DNA from: Buttiauxella massiliensis
GTDB taxonomy: Bacteria > Pseudomonadota > Gammaproteobacteria > Enterobacterales > Enterobacteriaceae
Direction of reading: 5' to 3'
Assembly: GCF_902500225.1 (NCBI RefSeq)
Contig: NZ_LR722654.1
Coordinates: forward strand, 62,001 to 126,000
Length of the DNA stretch: 64,000 bases
Part shown: positions 7,421 through 16,101 of the stretch, one piece after another
Layout: each line of letters opens with the position of its first letter
Position numbering within the stretch: position 1 is the first letter of the stretch
Made by a program: the position numbers and the translations under genes
Notes under the pieces: generated by a model
The model's input: the letters and a program-made list of their open reading frames with translations, nothing else
Database searches by the model: none
What the model was told of the DNA's origin: nothing

Positions 7421-7723
7421 ACTACCTCCTTGCTTATGTTAATTTTACTTAATGTTAACTCTTGCCATGTAAGATTTCTACTGCCTAGATTAGTAAAAAT
7501 CATGTAGATCACATCTAAATATTCGAGTCAGTAACTTCGATTTTATTATCGTCTACGAGCGGCATTAATTTCCGCAGCGAGTATTTTAAGAATGCTCGCA
7601 ACGTGCATTTTATTGCATCAAATTGCATGCAAATTCTACTAAATGTTATGAGGATTACCATCAACAGCGGTCGCGCTTTGGTAGATAAAACTCTTGCATC
7701 AAAAGCATCTGGTTAAGCGGGCA
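7421..7723. other. Non-coding region upstream of the ATPase/HNH cassette
   Basis: This roughly 300-bp stretch holds the leader and presumed promoter of the leftward ptuA-like gene. Its first 130 bases are AT-rich like the cassette, and the composition changes to that of the phage near 7550. No convincing gene, no tRNA and no strong hairpin were recognised. Its right end leads into the cos site. Confidence 0.5.
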
Positions 7724-7742
7724 GGCGTGGCGGGGATAGCAT
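7724..7742. other. cos: cos site (P2-like cohesive end)
   Basis: The 19 bases GGCGTGGCGGGGATAGCAT closely match the P2 cohesive end GGCGAGGCGGGGAAAGCAC (recalled), and the following TGCGCGCTG also agrees with P2. Placement between the accessory locus and the leftward Q gene is the same as in P2. This is where terminase P/M would cut packaged DNA. Confidence 0.8.
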
Positions 7743-7876
7743 TGCGCGCTGGCGTGGTATTTATTTAATTTGCGTCTGTGCGCCTCGTGATGGCGTTTTG
7801 TGGATGCCGTTTCGCTTGGGTGTGGTTATCGGTGTTCGCACTGTGTGGCACGTCTGAGGGCGTGAGGCGAGGGCGT

Positions 7877-7900
7877 AAAAAAGCCGCTACATGAGCGGCT
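7877..7900 (-). terminator. Terminator of the QP operon
   Basis: On the minus strand AGCCGCT, a 5-base loop and AGCGGCT are followed by six T residues. It begins 12 bp after the stop codon of the portal gene and ends the leftward P-Q transcript. Confidence 0.88.
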
Positions 7901-7911
7901 GAAATCAGGGT

Positions 7912-8946
7912 TTATTCTGCGGATGTCAGCTCGTACGCTTTAAATCGAATCACCTCGGCACCAACCCACTCATTCACCTCCTTGATCCGTTCCTGTAACG
8001 GTGTCAGCTCGTTGCGTACAAACACCTGTGCCGCCTTCACCACATCACCAAACCCGCCGGTATTGTTGGGAATGACGCCCATCATCTGCGGCGGCACGCG
8101 GTGCGCACTCATTAAATCCTCGGCACTGGCTTTCTTGATGTTAAAGAAATCATCTTTGGTCGCCACTTCACTGAGCGGCACAATTTTAATACCGTCGGGT
8201 TTGCCGTTCGGCGCGTAGAAAAACAGGTTCTTAAAATTCCCTAATCCCTTCGAGCTGCGCATTGCCTCGCGCAGCGCTTCCACGTCTGTGCTGCTCTGGG
8301 CGGCGTCCGTCACATACATGATGTAACCGGCGTGCGCGCCGTTCTGGTAATACTTGCGGCGGAACAGGGTTGCCGATTCATTCAGCCAGGCTGAGTTAAG
8401 TGCGCTGAGATATTCCGGCAGTCCGTAAAGCTCCTGATTAATATCCGGCTCCAGCAGATGGAAGACTGAACCTGGCGCGAACTCATGCGGGGTGACAAAC
8501 GACTGCACAAACCAGTACGCATCCTCGCCGGTGCCTTTGCGCGTGTATTTGGCCGGTGAGGTTTCCAGCCTTAACAACTTGCCGGTGATGCTCAGGCGCT
8601 TTTCTAAAAACGCATTGCCGAACACCAGGAAATCCAGCGCAAAGCGGCTGAAATCCTGCTGCGAAAGTAACGGGTGCGGGATAAAGGTCGAGGCAAGAAT
8701 ATTGCGCTTTACGTAAATCGGCGAGCTGTGGTGAACGGCGGCGCGCAGTGTTTTTGCCAGGCCGGTAAAACTCACCGGCGGCTCAAACCATTTGCCGTTA
8801 CCGACACACTCGGTGTAATCGAGAATGTCACGGCGGTCGAGCACTGGCGAAGGCTCACCAAAGGTGAAGGCTTCCATTTTTTGCGGTGCCGCAGCCGTTG
8901 CCGTGAGTGTGTTTTGTGCTGCGTGATGTTTGCGTTTCTTCGCCAT
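7912..8946 (-). CDS. Q: Phage portal protein gpQ
   Basis: The 344-aa product has the length and sequence character of P2 gpQ, the portal through which DNA enters the capsid. Recognisable family stretches include AFTFGEPSPVLDRRDILDY near the N terminus and SAHRVPPQMMGVIPNN near residue 290. It is transcribed leftward after P, with the start overlapping the stop of P (TGATGG on the minus strand). The operon ends at the hairpin at 7877-7900. It is intact. Confidence 0.95.
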   Translation of the reverse strand: MAKKRKHHAAQNTLTATAAAPQKMEAFTFGEPSPVLDRRDILDYTECVGNGKWFEPPVSFTGLAKTLRAAVHHSSPIYVKRNILASTFIPHPLLSQQDFSRFALDFLVFGNAFLEKRLSITGKLLRLETSPAKYTRKGTGEDAYWFVQSFVTPHEFAPGSVFHLLEPDINQELYGLPEYLSALNSAWLNESATLFRRKYYQNGAHAGYIMYVTDAAQSSTDVEALREAMRSSKGLGNFKNLFFYAPNGKPDGIKIVPLSEVATKDDFFNIKKASAEDLMSAHRVPPQMMGVIPNNTGGFGDVVKAAQVFVRNELTPLQERIKEVNEWVGAEVIRFKAYELTSAE

Positions 8947-10718
8947 CAGTTGAACTCCAGAATTGAGGTTGATGCGTTGCCGCTACCGGCGGTTAATGGC
9001 TCATTTAACAACGCGTGCATAGTCGCCCACGCCACATCGGCGTGGCTGGCTTCTTCACTGCGGCTGGCTTCATAGGTGGCACTGCGACCGCTGCCGGTCA
9101 TGGTTTTGCGGATAGCCATAAACGAGGCGGTGATGTCGGTGTAACTCACGTCATATTCCAGGCACCCACGGACAATGGTGTCTTTCGCTTTCAGCACCAT
9201 CGCGGTTTTCACCTCCGGGCTGTAGCGGATTTCACGCGCTGCGGGATAGAACGCGCGCACGAGCTGGTAAACACCCTGGCCGATGCCGGTGGCATCGATA
9301 CCGATGTACTCAACGTGGTATTTTTCGGTGAGTTTTTTGATGGATTCGGCCTGTGTCGCAAAGTCCATCCCCTTCCACTGGTGGCGCTCCAGAATGCGGA
9401 ACTTGCCACCGGCCACCACCGGCGGGGCCAGCACCACGCAACCGGCACTGTCGCCGGTGTGTGACGGGTCGTAGCCAATCCACACCGGGCGATAACCAAA
9501 CGGGCGCGTGGCGAACGGCTGCCAGTCATCCGCCCAGGCTTCCATGCTGTCGACCATGCAGCGTTGCAGCTCCTCAAACGGAAATACCGAAGCCTTGTCA
9601 TCGACAAATTCGCACATGAATAAATTGCGGAAATCATCGGCGCTGTTTTCACGCTTTAAGGTGTCCAGATTAAACAGGTCACAGCCCCCGGCGAGTGCGT
9701 CCTCAATGTTCACAATCTGCCGCCACTGACCATCGGCGCAGGCCACGCCGTTTTTTAACGCCGCATGGCTGATATCCAGATCCACACACTCGCTTTTATC
9801 CGACCGACCTTTGTTAAACAGTTCCCCTGACCAGAACGGGTAAGCGCCATGCGCCAGCGTCGACGGGGTGGAAAAATAGGTCGAGCGCAGGTGCTGCTGT
9901 GACGCCATGCCCGATGCCACTTTGCGCAGCTTCTGAAAGTTGGGTATCCAGAAAATCTCATCGACCAGCAGGTCGCCGTTGTGGCTCTGCGCGGTGTTGG
10001 AATTGGTGCCGAGAAAAATCAGCTTTGCCCCGTTGTTGCCGATGACAATCGGGTCACCGGTCAGGTCAACATCGACCAGGCGTGCAAACTGGATGATGTA
10101 CTCGCGGAACACATACGCCTGCGTTTTACTGGCCGAGAGGAAAATCTGGTTATGGCCGGTTTTAAGCGCCCGTAACAGTGACTCGCGCGAGAAATAAAAC
10201 GTTGCCCCAATCTGCCGTGATTTGAGGATATTGCGGATACGGTGTTGCAGTCCTGCCTGGTGCCAGCCGAGCTGATATTCGAAGGATTCAGCAAAGAAAA
10301 TCTCCTCCAGTTTCCCGATAGCCTCATCGCTGAAATAGTTCTTTTTCGGCTTCTTGCGTTCACCCTTATTGCGGTTAGCGACGTTGGGATTTAAATCCGC
10401 TTCACTGCCGGTCTGATTGTAACGGTTGACCCGTGCCAGGCGCTCAATCTGTCGGCCTAACAGGTCAATTTCCTTGAAGTCGCCGCCGTCTTTTTTCGTC
10501 TTGGTGATGAGCTGAATTAATCGCGCTTCGAGGCTGTTTTCCACGCGGGTAATGGGAGCGATTTGGTCCCAGCCGTCGCGCTGTTTCCAGCTCTGCACCG
10601 TCGGGCGTTTCTGGCCGAGCATTTCAGCAATCTGCGGCACGGAAAATCCCTGCCAGTAAAGCAGTGACGCCTGTCGACGTGGGTCAAGAGTCAGGGATGT
10701 GTCTGTGGTGATGGTCAT
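8946..10718 (-). CDS. P: Terminase large (ATPase) subunit gpP
   Basis: The 590-aa protein is almost co-linear with P2 gpP, starting MTITTDTSLTLDPRRQ. An N-terminal HTH (FSVPQIAEMLGQKRPTVQSW) precedes the ATPase region, which includes LKSRQIGATFYFSRE and the Walker B-like DLLVDEIFWIPNF. The C-terminal third has VWIGYDPSHTGDSAG, the nuclease-fold motif of packaging terminases. It powers DNA packaging with gpM and cuts at cos. It is the first gene of the leftward P-Q operon and intact. Confidence 0.96.
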   Translation of the reverse strand: MTITTDTSLTLDPRRQASLLYWQGFSVPQIAEMLGQKRPTVQSWKQRDGWDQIAPITRVENSLEARLIQLITKTKKDGGDFKEIDLLGRQIERLARVNRYNQTGSEADLNPNVANRNKGERKKPKKNYFSDEAIGKLEEIFFAESFEYQLGWHQAGLQHRIRNILKSRQIGATFYFSRESLLRALKTGHNQIFLSASKTQAYVFREYIIQFARLVDVDLTGDPIVIGNNGAKLIFLGTNSNTAQSHNGDLLVDEIFWIPNFQKLRKVASGMASQQHLRSTYFSTPSTLAHGAYPFWSGELFNKGRSDKSECVDLDISHAALKNGVACADGQWRQIVNIEDALAGGCDLFNLDTLKRENSADDFRNLFMCEFVDDKASVFPFEELQRCMVDSMEAWADDWQPFATRPFGYRPVWIGYDPSHTGDSAGCVVLAPPVVAGGKFRILERHQWKGMDFATQAESIKKLTEKYHVEYIGIDATGIGQGVYQLVRAFYPAAREIRYSPEVKTAMVLKAKDTIVRGCLEYDVSYTDITASFMAIRKTMTGSGRSATYEASRSEEASHADVAWATMHALLNEPLTAGSGNASTSILEFN

Positions 10719-10783
10719 GATTGCCTCGCATTATTCGATAGAGGCAAGGCTACTGAAGCGAGGATAGATGCGCGCTAAGGTGC

Positions 10784-10789
10784 TGTTGT
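10784..10789 (+). promoter_or_regulatory. Possible Ogr half-site upstream of the O operon
   Basis: TGTTGT in the 165-bp gap between divergent P and O equals the left half of the Ogr consensus TGTTGT-N12-ACAACA. The right half at the expected spacing (CCATCC) does not fit well. Late activation of both divergent operons from this region is expected from P2, but the exact site is uncertain. Confidence 0.35.
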
Positions 10790-10883
10790 GTCAGGGGTAA
10801 GCCATCCGGGATGAATGGCAGGCCGGGTGCGGAGTCAGGAAACTAAGCCTGACCCAATCACCCCACACTCAGGACTCCTGACC

Positions 10884-11738
10884 ATGGCAAAAAAAGTTTC
10901 TAAATGGTTCCGCATCGGCGTCGAAGGTGACACCTGCGACGGTCGTGTCATCAGCGGCACCGATATTCAGGAAATGGCCGACTCATTCGACCCGCGTGTT
11001 TATGGCGCCCGCATCAATCTCGAACACATTACCAGTGTGTTACCCGATAGCCCGTTCTGCCGTTACGGCGATGTCACCGAGCTGAAAGCCGAAACCATTG
11101 ATGATGATTCTGCGCTGAACGGCAAGCTGGCGCTGTTCGCCCGCATCACCCCGCTGGCGAATCTGGTGGAAATGGTCGGTAAAGGCCAGAAGGTCTACAC
11201 CTCCATGGAAATTCGCCCGAATTTCTCCAACACCGGCAAGTGCTATCTGATTGGCCTGGCTGTCACCGACGACCCGGCAAGCCTCGGCACCGAATATCTG
11301 GAATTCTGTTCCCGCGCGAAAACCAATCCGCTCTCTGGCCGCAAAGAGCGCCCGGAAGATTTGTTCTCTGTCGCTACCCTCGCCGAGCTGGAATTTGAAG
11401 ACCAGCCCGACACCCTGCTGAACAAACTGACCGACACCGTGAAAGGTATTTTCAGCCGCAAACAGGCCGATGATGACGCGCGTTTTAACGACGTGCATGA
11501 GGCGGTGACCGTCGTCACCGAGCAGGTGCAGGCCAACCACGAAAGCACCGAGCAGCGCATCTCCGCGATGGAATTATCCCTCAAAACCATTAAAGACGAC
11601 CTCACCGGTCAGCTTGAGGACAGTCAGCAGAAACTCACCGCGCTGGAAAACTCACTCGATAAAACCGAGAGCTTTGCGCAGCGCCGCCGTGAACCGTCGA
11701 GCGGCGGTAATGGCGACTCAATGCTGACCAACTGCTAA
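10884..11738 (+). CDS. O: Capsid scaffold and maturation protease gpO
   Basis: The 284-aa product matches the exact length of P2 gpO, which acts as internal scaffold and as the protease that trims gpN, gpQ and itself. The serine-protease triad known from P2, D19, H48 and S107, is present at precisely those positions (TCDG, NLEHI, VYTSME). A C-terminal coiled-coil region, about residues 200-260, is the scaffolding part. ATG 10884 is preferred over upstream ATG 10815 because of the P2 match and the AGGA upstream. Confidence 0.96.
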   Translation: MAKKVSKWFRIGVEGDTCDGRVISGTDIQEMADSFDPRVYGARINLEHITSVLPDSPFCRYGDVTELKAETIDDDSALNGKLALFARITPLANLVEMVGKGQKVYTSMEIRPNFSNTGKCYLIGLAVTDDPASLGTEYLEFCSRAKTNPLSGRKERPEDLFSVATLAELEFEDQPDTLLNKLTDTVKGIFSRKQADDDARFNDVHEAVTVVTEQVQANHESTEQRISAMELSLKTIKDDLTGQLEDSQQKLTALENSLDKTESFAQRRREPSSGGNGDSMLTNC

Positions 11739-11776
11739 TCCCGGAACGAACCCGAAGACTTAACTCAGGAATCATT

Positions 11777-12862
11777 ATGAAGCCACAGACCCGCTTTAAA
11801 TTTAATGCCTATCTCACCCAGGTGGCGAAACTCAACAACGTCGACGCCGGTGACATGACCAAGAAATTCAGCGTCGACCCGTCCGTCACCCAGACCCTGA
11901 TGAACACCATGCAGGAGTCATCCGACTTTCTGACCCGCATCAACATGGTGCCGGTGGCGGAAATGAAGGGTGAAAAAATCGGTGTCGGTGTCTCTGGCTC
12001 GATTGCCAGCACCGCTGATACCGCCAGCGGTGACGAACGCAAAACCGAAGATTTCACCGCGCTGGAGTCCAACAAATACGAATGTGATCAGATTAACTTC
12101 GACTTCCATATCCGTTTCCGCACCCTGGATTTATGGGCGCGTTTCCAGGACTTCCAGCTCCGTATTCGCAACGCCATTATCAAACGTCAGTCGCTCGATT
12201 TAATGATGGCCGGTTTCAACGGTATCAAACGTGCGGCAACCTCTGACCGCAGCAAAAATCCGCTGTTGCAGGACGTGGCGGTCGGCTGGTTGCAGAAGTA
12301 CCGCAACGAAGCGAAAGCGCGTGTGATGGATAAAGTCACCGCCGACGATGGCAGCGTGATTTCAGCGGTGATCCGTGTGGGCAAAAACGGCGATTACGCC
12401 AACCTCGACGCCCTTGTGATGGATGCGACCAACAACATGATTGCGCCGTGGTATCAGGAAGATCCGGATTTAGTCGTCATTTGCGGCCGTCAGTTGCTGG
12501 CTGACAAATATTTCCCGATTGTGAACCAGGACCAGGCCAACACCGAAGCGATGGCCGCCGACGTGATTGTCAGCCAGAAACGCATCGGCAACCTGCCTGC
12601 GGTGCGCGTGCCGTATTTCCCGGCCAACGGCCTGATGATCACCACGCTGGAAAACCTGTCCATTTACTACATGGATGACAGTCACCGCCGCATCATTGAT
12701 GAGAACGGCAAGCTCGACCGCATCGAAAACTACGAATCGATGAACATTGATTACGTGATTGAAGACTACGCCGCCGGTTGCCTGGTGGAAAACATCAAAC
12801 TCGGTGAGTTTGCTGCACCGCCGGAAGAAGTGAAAGCCGACGCACCGGCGCAGGAGGCGTAA
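11777..12862 (+). CDS. N: Major capsid protein gpN
   Basis: The 361-aa product is the P2-family major capsid precursor, starting MKPQTRFKFNAYLTQVAKLN. In P2 the N-terminal 31 residues are removed by gpO; the equivalent segment is present. The body contains the HK97-fold family stretch YECDQINFDFHIRF and the C-terminal INVDYV-like ESMNIDYVIEDYAAG. The acidic, alanine-rich tail after residue 345 is slightly longer than in P2. It lies 38 bp after O and 3 bp before M. Confidence 0.96.
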   Translation: MKPQTRFKFNAYLTQVAKLNNVDAGDMTKKFSVDPSVTQTLMNTMQESSDFLTRINMVPVAEMKGEKIGVGVSGSIASTADTASGDERKTEDFTALESNKYECDQINFDFHIRFRTLDLWARFQDFQLRIRNAIIKRQSLDLMMAGFNGIKRAATSDRSKNPLLQDVAVGWLQKYRNEAKARVMDKVTADDGSVISAVIRVGKNGDYANLDALVMDATNNMIAPWYQEDPDLVVICGRQLLADKYFPIVNQDQANTEAMAADVIVSQKRIGNLPAVRVPYFPANGLMITTLENLSIYYMDDSHRRIIDENGKLDRIENYESMNIDYVIEDYAAGCLVENIKLGEFAAPPEEVKADAPAQEA

Positions 12863-12865
12863 GCC

Positions 12866-13618
12866 ATGACGAGTCCCGCCGCACGTCACATGATGCGGGT
12901 CTCGGCCATTGTGACCGCGCAGCGGGACGATCACCCGCTGCGTCATGCAAGTGCTTACGAGCAGATGCTGGTCAAACTGGCTGCTGACCAACGCACACTA
13001 AAAACCATTCATTCCATCGAGCGCAAGGCGGACAAAAAGCGTGCGCTGTTGCCGTCCTATGCGCCATGGGTGACCGGGGTGCTGAGTGAGGGCAAAGGCG
13101 CGCAGGATGACATCGTGATGACCGTCATGCTGTGGAAGCTCGATGCCGGTGACATTGCCGGTGCACTGGAGATTGCCCGCTATGCCATGCAGTACGGCCT
13201 CACCATGCCTGCGCTACACAAACGCACCACGCCGTATGTGCTGGCCGAAGATGTGGCGCTGGCGGCCATGCGTGCCCACGCCGCCGGTGAACCGGTGGAT
13301 ATCGGTCTGCTGCTGGCAACCCAGACGCTGACCAGCGCCGCCGATATGCCCGACAAAGTGCGTGGACGCCTGCACAAAATCACCGGCCTGGTACTGCGTG
13401 ACGCTGGAGCGCTGGCGAATGCGCTGGAGCACCTTAAGCGTGCGATGCAGCTCGATGCACAGGCGGGTGTGAAAAAGGACATGGAGCGCCTCGAAAGCGC
13501 GCTGAAACCCAAACCCGCGCCGGTTAAAAAGCCAAAGACAAAACCGCGATTGCGTAAACCTGCGACCACACCAGGCAAACGCGGTCGCCCCCGCAAAGTG
13601 GATAAAACCACCGGTTAA
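12866..13618 (+). CDS. M: Terminase small (endonuclease) subunit gpM
   Basis: This 250-aa protein of the P2 gpM family works with gpP in cos cleavage and packaging. It starts MTSPAARHMMRVSAI and carries the family core DDIVMTVMLWKLDAGDIAGA near residue 75. The C-terminal 45 residues are rich in Lys, Pro and Arg (KPKPAPVKKPKTKPR and on), probably a DNA-binding tail. It is part of the O-N-M-L-X operon. Confidence 0.94.
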   Translation: MTSPAARHMMRVSAIVTAQRDDHPLRHASAYEQMLVKLAADQRTLKTIHSIERKADKKRALLPSYAPWVTGVLSEGKGAQDDIVMTVMLWKLDAGDIAGALEIARYAMQYGLTMPALHKRTTPYVLAEDVALAAMRAHAAGEPVDIGLLLATQTLTSAADMPDKVRGRLHKITGLVLRDAGALANALEHLKRAMQLDAQAGVKKDMERLESALKPKPAPVKKPKTKPRLRKPATTPGKRGRPRKVDKTTG

Positions 13619-13710
13619 GAATGCGCCCCGCGCCGGACGGCACGCCGGTTGAGACGGAATTTATTCCTCATCGATACCGGCGTCCACCGTCCACCTATTT
13701 TGAGGTTGTC

Positions 13711-14208
13711 ATGACGACAGTGATTATCAGCAAGCCCGACGTTTCGCCGGGTGTGGTTATTCCCCCGCCGCCGGTGCGCGAGCCGGTTATCAGCAACACC
13801 TTCTTTTTCCCGGCAGTCGACCCGGTGCGTGTCCGTGAGCTGATGCGCCTTGAGCACACCGTCACGCCGGAGCGGTTGCGCGTGGCGATTAAAGACGGCA
13901 TCGCCGAGACCAACGCCGAGTTATTTGAGTACCGCAGCGCGCAGATGGCCCTCGGTTTTGAGTGCCTGGCCGATGTACCTGCCGAAATACTCGACGGCGA
14001 AAGCGTGCGCTGTTTTTACTACCTGCGCGCTGTGGTGGCGATGACCACCGCAACCCTTTACGAGCGTTATCGCGGCGTGGATGCGAGCGCCAAAGGCGAC
14101 AAAAAAGCCGACGACGTGGAAACCACCATTGATGAGCTGTGGCGCGATATGCGCTGGGCGGTGTCCCGGTTGCAGGGGAAATCACGCTGCATCATCGGGC
14201 AAATCTGA
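13711..14208 (+). CDS. L: Head completion protein gpL
   Basis: This 165-aa protein of the P2 gpL family seals the filled head. The family pattern LRVAIKDGIAETNAEL and YLRAVVAMTTATLYERYR is seen in the middle and C-terminal parts. ATG 13711 follows GAGG at 13702-13705 and gives the family length; the upstream ATG at 13621 would add 30 residues without family likeness. A proline-rich stretch near residue 20 is unusual. The stop overlaps the start of X (TGATG). Confidence 0.92.
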   Translation: MTTVIISKPDVSPGVVIPPPPVREPVISNTFFFPAVDPVRVRELMRLEHTVTPERLRVAIKDGIAETNAELFEYRSAQMALGFECLADVPAEILDGESVRCFYYLRAVVAMTTATLYERYRGVDASAKGDKKADDVETTIDELWRDMRWAVSRLQGKSRCIIGQI

Positions 14209-14411
14209 TGAGGGTGATTGCCCTCCAGGGCGACACGCTGGATGCACTGTGTGCGCGCCATTACGGGCGCACCGGAGGTGTGGTCGAGGCGGTGCTGCTG
14301 GCAAATCCCGGTCTCGCCGAACTGGGCGAGGAAATGCCCCACGGCACCGCCGTTGAGCTGCCGGATATCGATTCTTCCCCTGTTGCGGAGACGCTGAACT
14401 TATGGGACTGA
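14208..14411 (+). CDS. X: Tail protein gpX (LysM-like)
   Basis: The 67-aa product has exactly the length of P2 gpX. It is a small LysM-like tail protein, with GDTLDALCARHYGRTGGVVE followed by LLANPGLAELG, the typical LysM pattern. In P2 it is needed for tail assembly. It begins within the stop of L and overlaps the holin frame. Confidence 0.94.
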   Translation: MRVIALQGDTLDALCARHYGRTGGVVEAVLLANPGLAELGEEMPHGTAVELPDIDSSPVAETLNLWD

Positions 14412-14413
14412 CA

Positions 14414-14623
14414 ATGGAAAAAATCACGACGTTTGTCACCTACTGGCTGTCGGTGGCGCTGGCGTATTTCGGGACGCAGACGCCGGAAAAAATGGCGCTG
14501 TATGTCGGCGGAGGCTGTGCGATTTTCACCGCGCTGGTGAATTTCTGGTATCGCCGACAGACCTTCCGCTATCTGCGCGCAATGGGGCTGGATGAGGGGG
14601 TGATCCGTGGCATCAATCGTTAA
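14414..14623 (+). CDS. Holin (HP1/186-type)
   Basis: This is a small membrane protein of 69 aa with two hydrophobic segments, about residues 8-22 (TYWLSVALAYFG) and 30-48 (LYVGGGCAIFTALVNFW), and a charged C terminus. It stands where P2 has holin Y but is shorter and resembles HP1-family holins. It forms the membrane lesion that triggers lysis. There are two possible starts, ATG 14402 and ATG 14414 four codons later; a dual start is a known way of timing holins, but use of both is not proven. Confidence 0.82.
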   Translation: MEKITTFVTYWLSVALAYFGTQTPEKMALYVGGGCAIFTALVNFWYRRQTFRYLRAMGLDEGVIRGINR

Positions 14624-15116
14624 ACGTTGCAGCGTGGCCGTGGTGCTGGCACTCGCCGTCCTGGTGCCGGATTTCAGGATGCTGAAAACCTCACCCGACG
14701 GGCTGGCACTGATTGCTGACCTTGAAGGGTGCCGCCTCAAACCGTACCAGTGCAGCGCCGGAGTCTGGACATCGGGCATCGGCCATACCGCCGGTGTCAC
14801 GCCGAAAGGCGATATTACCGAACGCCAGGCCGCGCAGAATCTGGTCAGCGACGTGCTCAATGTGGAGCGCCGCCTTGCGGTCTGCGTGCCGGTTGATATG
14901 CCGCAACCGGTGTATGACGCAGTGGTGAGTTTTGCGTTTAACGTCGGCACCGGTGCGGCCTGTCGCTCGACGATGGTGAGCTACATCAAGCGTCATCAGT
15001 GGTGGCAGGTCTGCGACCAGTTGCCGCGCTGGGTGTACGTCAACGGCGAGAAAAATACCGGACTGGAAAACCGCCGCGCACGTGAGCGCGCTTACTGTCT
15101 CAGGGGGGCGCAATGA
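14607..15116 (+). CDS. K: SAR endolysin (T4-type lysozyme, gpK position)
   Basis: This 169-aa glycoside hydrolase 24 lysozyme cuts peptidoglycan at lysis. The catalytic set is Glu40, Cys49 and Thr55 (E-x8-C-x5-T), as in P1 Lyz, where T4 lysozyme has Asp at the second position. Residues about 8-21 are weakly hydrophobic and Ala/Val-rich, with no signal-peptidase site, fitting a signal-arrest-release anchor; Cys8 and Cys42 could take part in disulfide control. The start is GTG 14607, after GAGGGGGTG, overlapping the holin by 17 bp. Confidence 0.9.
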   Translation: MASIVKRCSVAVVLALAVLVPDFRMLKTSPDGLALIADLEGCRLKPYQCSAGVWTSGIGHTAGVTPKGDITERQAAQNLVSDVLNVERRLAVCVPVDMPQPVYDAVVSFAFNVGTGAACRSTMVSYIKRHQWWQVCDQLPRWVYVNGEKNTGLENRRARERAYCLRGAQ

Positions 15117-15538
15117 AAACGCTGATTATTTTACTGGTGCTGACCTTCGCCGGTCTGGTGTGGATGAAGCGTGAAAACAGCACGCTCACCCGCTCGTTTG
15201 AAAAAGCTAACCGTGTCGCCGGTGAGCAGAAAACCCAGATATCCATGCTGCGTAATCAGCTCGATGTTGCCGCCGGACTCCGGCAGCGCAACGAGCAGGC
15301 ACAGGTCAATTTGCGCAATAAACTCGCTACCGCAAACACACTGGCGGCGAACCGTGGCAACACCGTGACGAGGTTACTCAATGAAAATAAAGCGCTGCGT
15401 GAGTGGTATGAGTCTGATTTGCCTGATGACATTATCCGGCTGCACACCCGCCCCGCCTTCACCACCACCGCCGATTATTTACAGTGGCTGTCCGAAAGTG
15501 GCGCTGTGCCAGATACCGGCAAGCCGCCCGCGCACTAA
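15113..15538 (+). CDS. lysB: Inner-membrane spanin subunit (LysB/Rz-like)
   Basis: The 141-aa protein begins with one N-terminal membrane helix (LIILLVLTFAGLVWM, residues 3-17) followed by a long coiled-coil stretch, about residues 25-110, typical of i-spanins. With the nested outer-membrane partner it fuses inner and outer membranes in the last step of lysis. It begins in the stop of K (ATGA overlap). P2 has LysB here. Confidence 0.88.
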   Translation: MKTLIILLVLTFAGLVWMKRENSTLTRSFEKANRVAGEQKTQISMLRNQLDVAAGLRQRNEQAQVNLRNKLATANTLAANRGNTVTRLLNENKALREWYESDLPDDIIRLHTRPAFTTTADYLQWLSESGAVPDTGKPPAH

Positions 15539-15671
15539 CGGTGATTTAAGCGCAGACATTCGCCAGCTTGAGGCGGCACTGGTCAGCTGTGCCGCTCAGA
15601 CTGAAACCATCAGACACTGCCAGGACGAACTCGATGCTCAAGCCCGCCAGTTTACGCAAAGCCCTCTGTGA
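15381..15671 (+). CDS. lysC: Outer-membrane spanin lipoprotein (LysC/Rz1-like), nested in lysB
   Basis: The 96-aa product lies in the +1 frame inside lysB and runs past its end. It has a signal sequence with lipobox LSGC (Cys21), followed by a proline-rich stretch PAPPSPPPPI, the hallmark of Rz1-like o-spanins. Further cysteines (37, 43, 70, 80) could stabilise dimers. Its 3' end overlaps gene R by 38 bp, so three genes share this short region. Confidence 0.85.
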   Translation: MKIKRCVSGMSLICLMTLSGCTPAPPSPPPPIIYSGCPKVALCQIPASRPRTNGDLSADIRQLEAALVSCAAQTETIRHCQDELDAQARQFTQSPL

Positions 15672-16101
15672 CGCAGCGCCGGTGCTGCGCAATAACCCGG
15701 ATATGCTGCGCATTTTTATCGACAGCGGGAAAATTGCCGCCACGCTGGCGACCTCGCTGTCGTTTGAAAATCAGTACACGCTGAATGTCGTAGTCACGGA
15801 TTATCACGGCGACCTCGATTACCTTATCGTGCCGGTCAATGCCTGGCTGCGGGAGAACCAGCCCGACATCATGACTACCGATGAAGGGAAGAAAAGAGGC
15901 TTCACCTATATCGCCGATATTAACGACGACGAAAGTGTCGACGTGAGTATCAGCCTGATGCTAACTGAGCGCACACTGGTCAGGCAGGAAGGCGAAGCCC
16001 TGCACGTGAAGCATGTCCCAGAGCCGCCATTACCGGTGAATGTCACCCGCCCGATGGAGCTTTATGCACATGGCGAGCTGGTGAGTCAGTGGCATGAATG
16101 A
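15634..16101 (+). CDS. R: Tail completion protein gpR
   Basis: The 155-aa product equals the length of P2 gpR, a tail completion protein. It starts MLKPASLRKALCDAAPVLRN and contains YTLNVVVTDYHGDLDYLIVP, the family core. AGGA at 15622-15625 supports ATG 15634. It overlaps the end of the o-spanin gene and the first 8 bases of S. Confidence 0.94.
   Translation: MLKPASLRKALCDAAPVLRNNPDMLRIFIDSGKIAATLATSLSFENQYTLNVVVTDYHGDLDYLIVPVNAWLRENQPDIMTTDEGKKRGFTYIADINDDESVDVSISLMLTERTLVRQEGEALHVKHVPEPPLPVNVTRPMELYAHGELVSQWHE

Noticed and set aside
8674..10197. Long plus-strand frames opposite Q and P
   Set aside because: They are mirror frames of the GC-rich Q and P genes, with no ribosome sites or recognisable domains.
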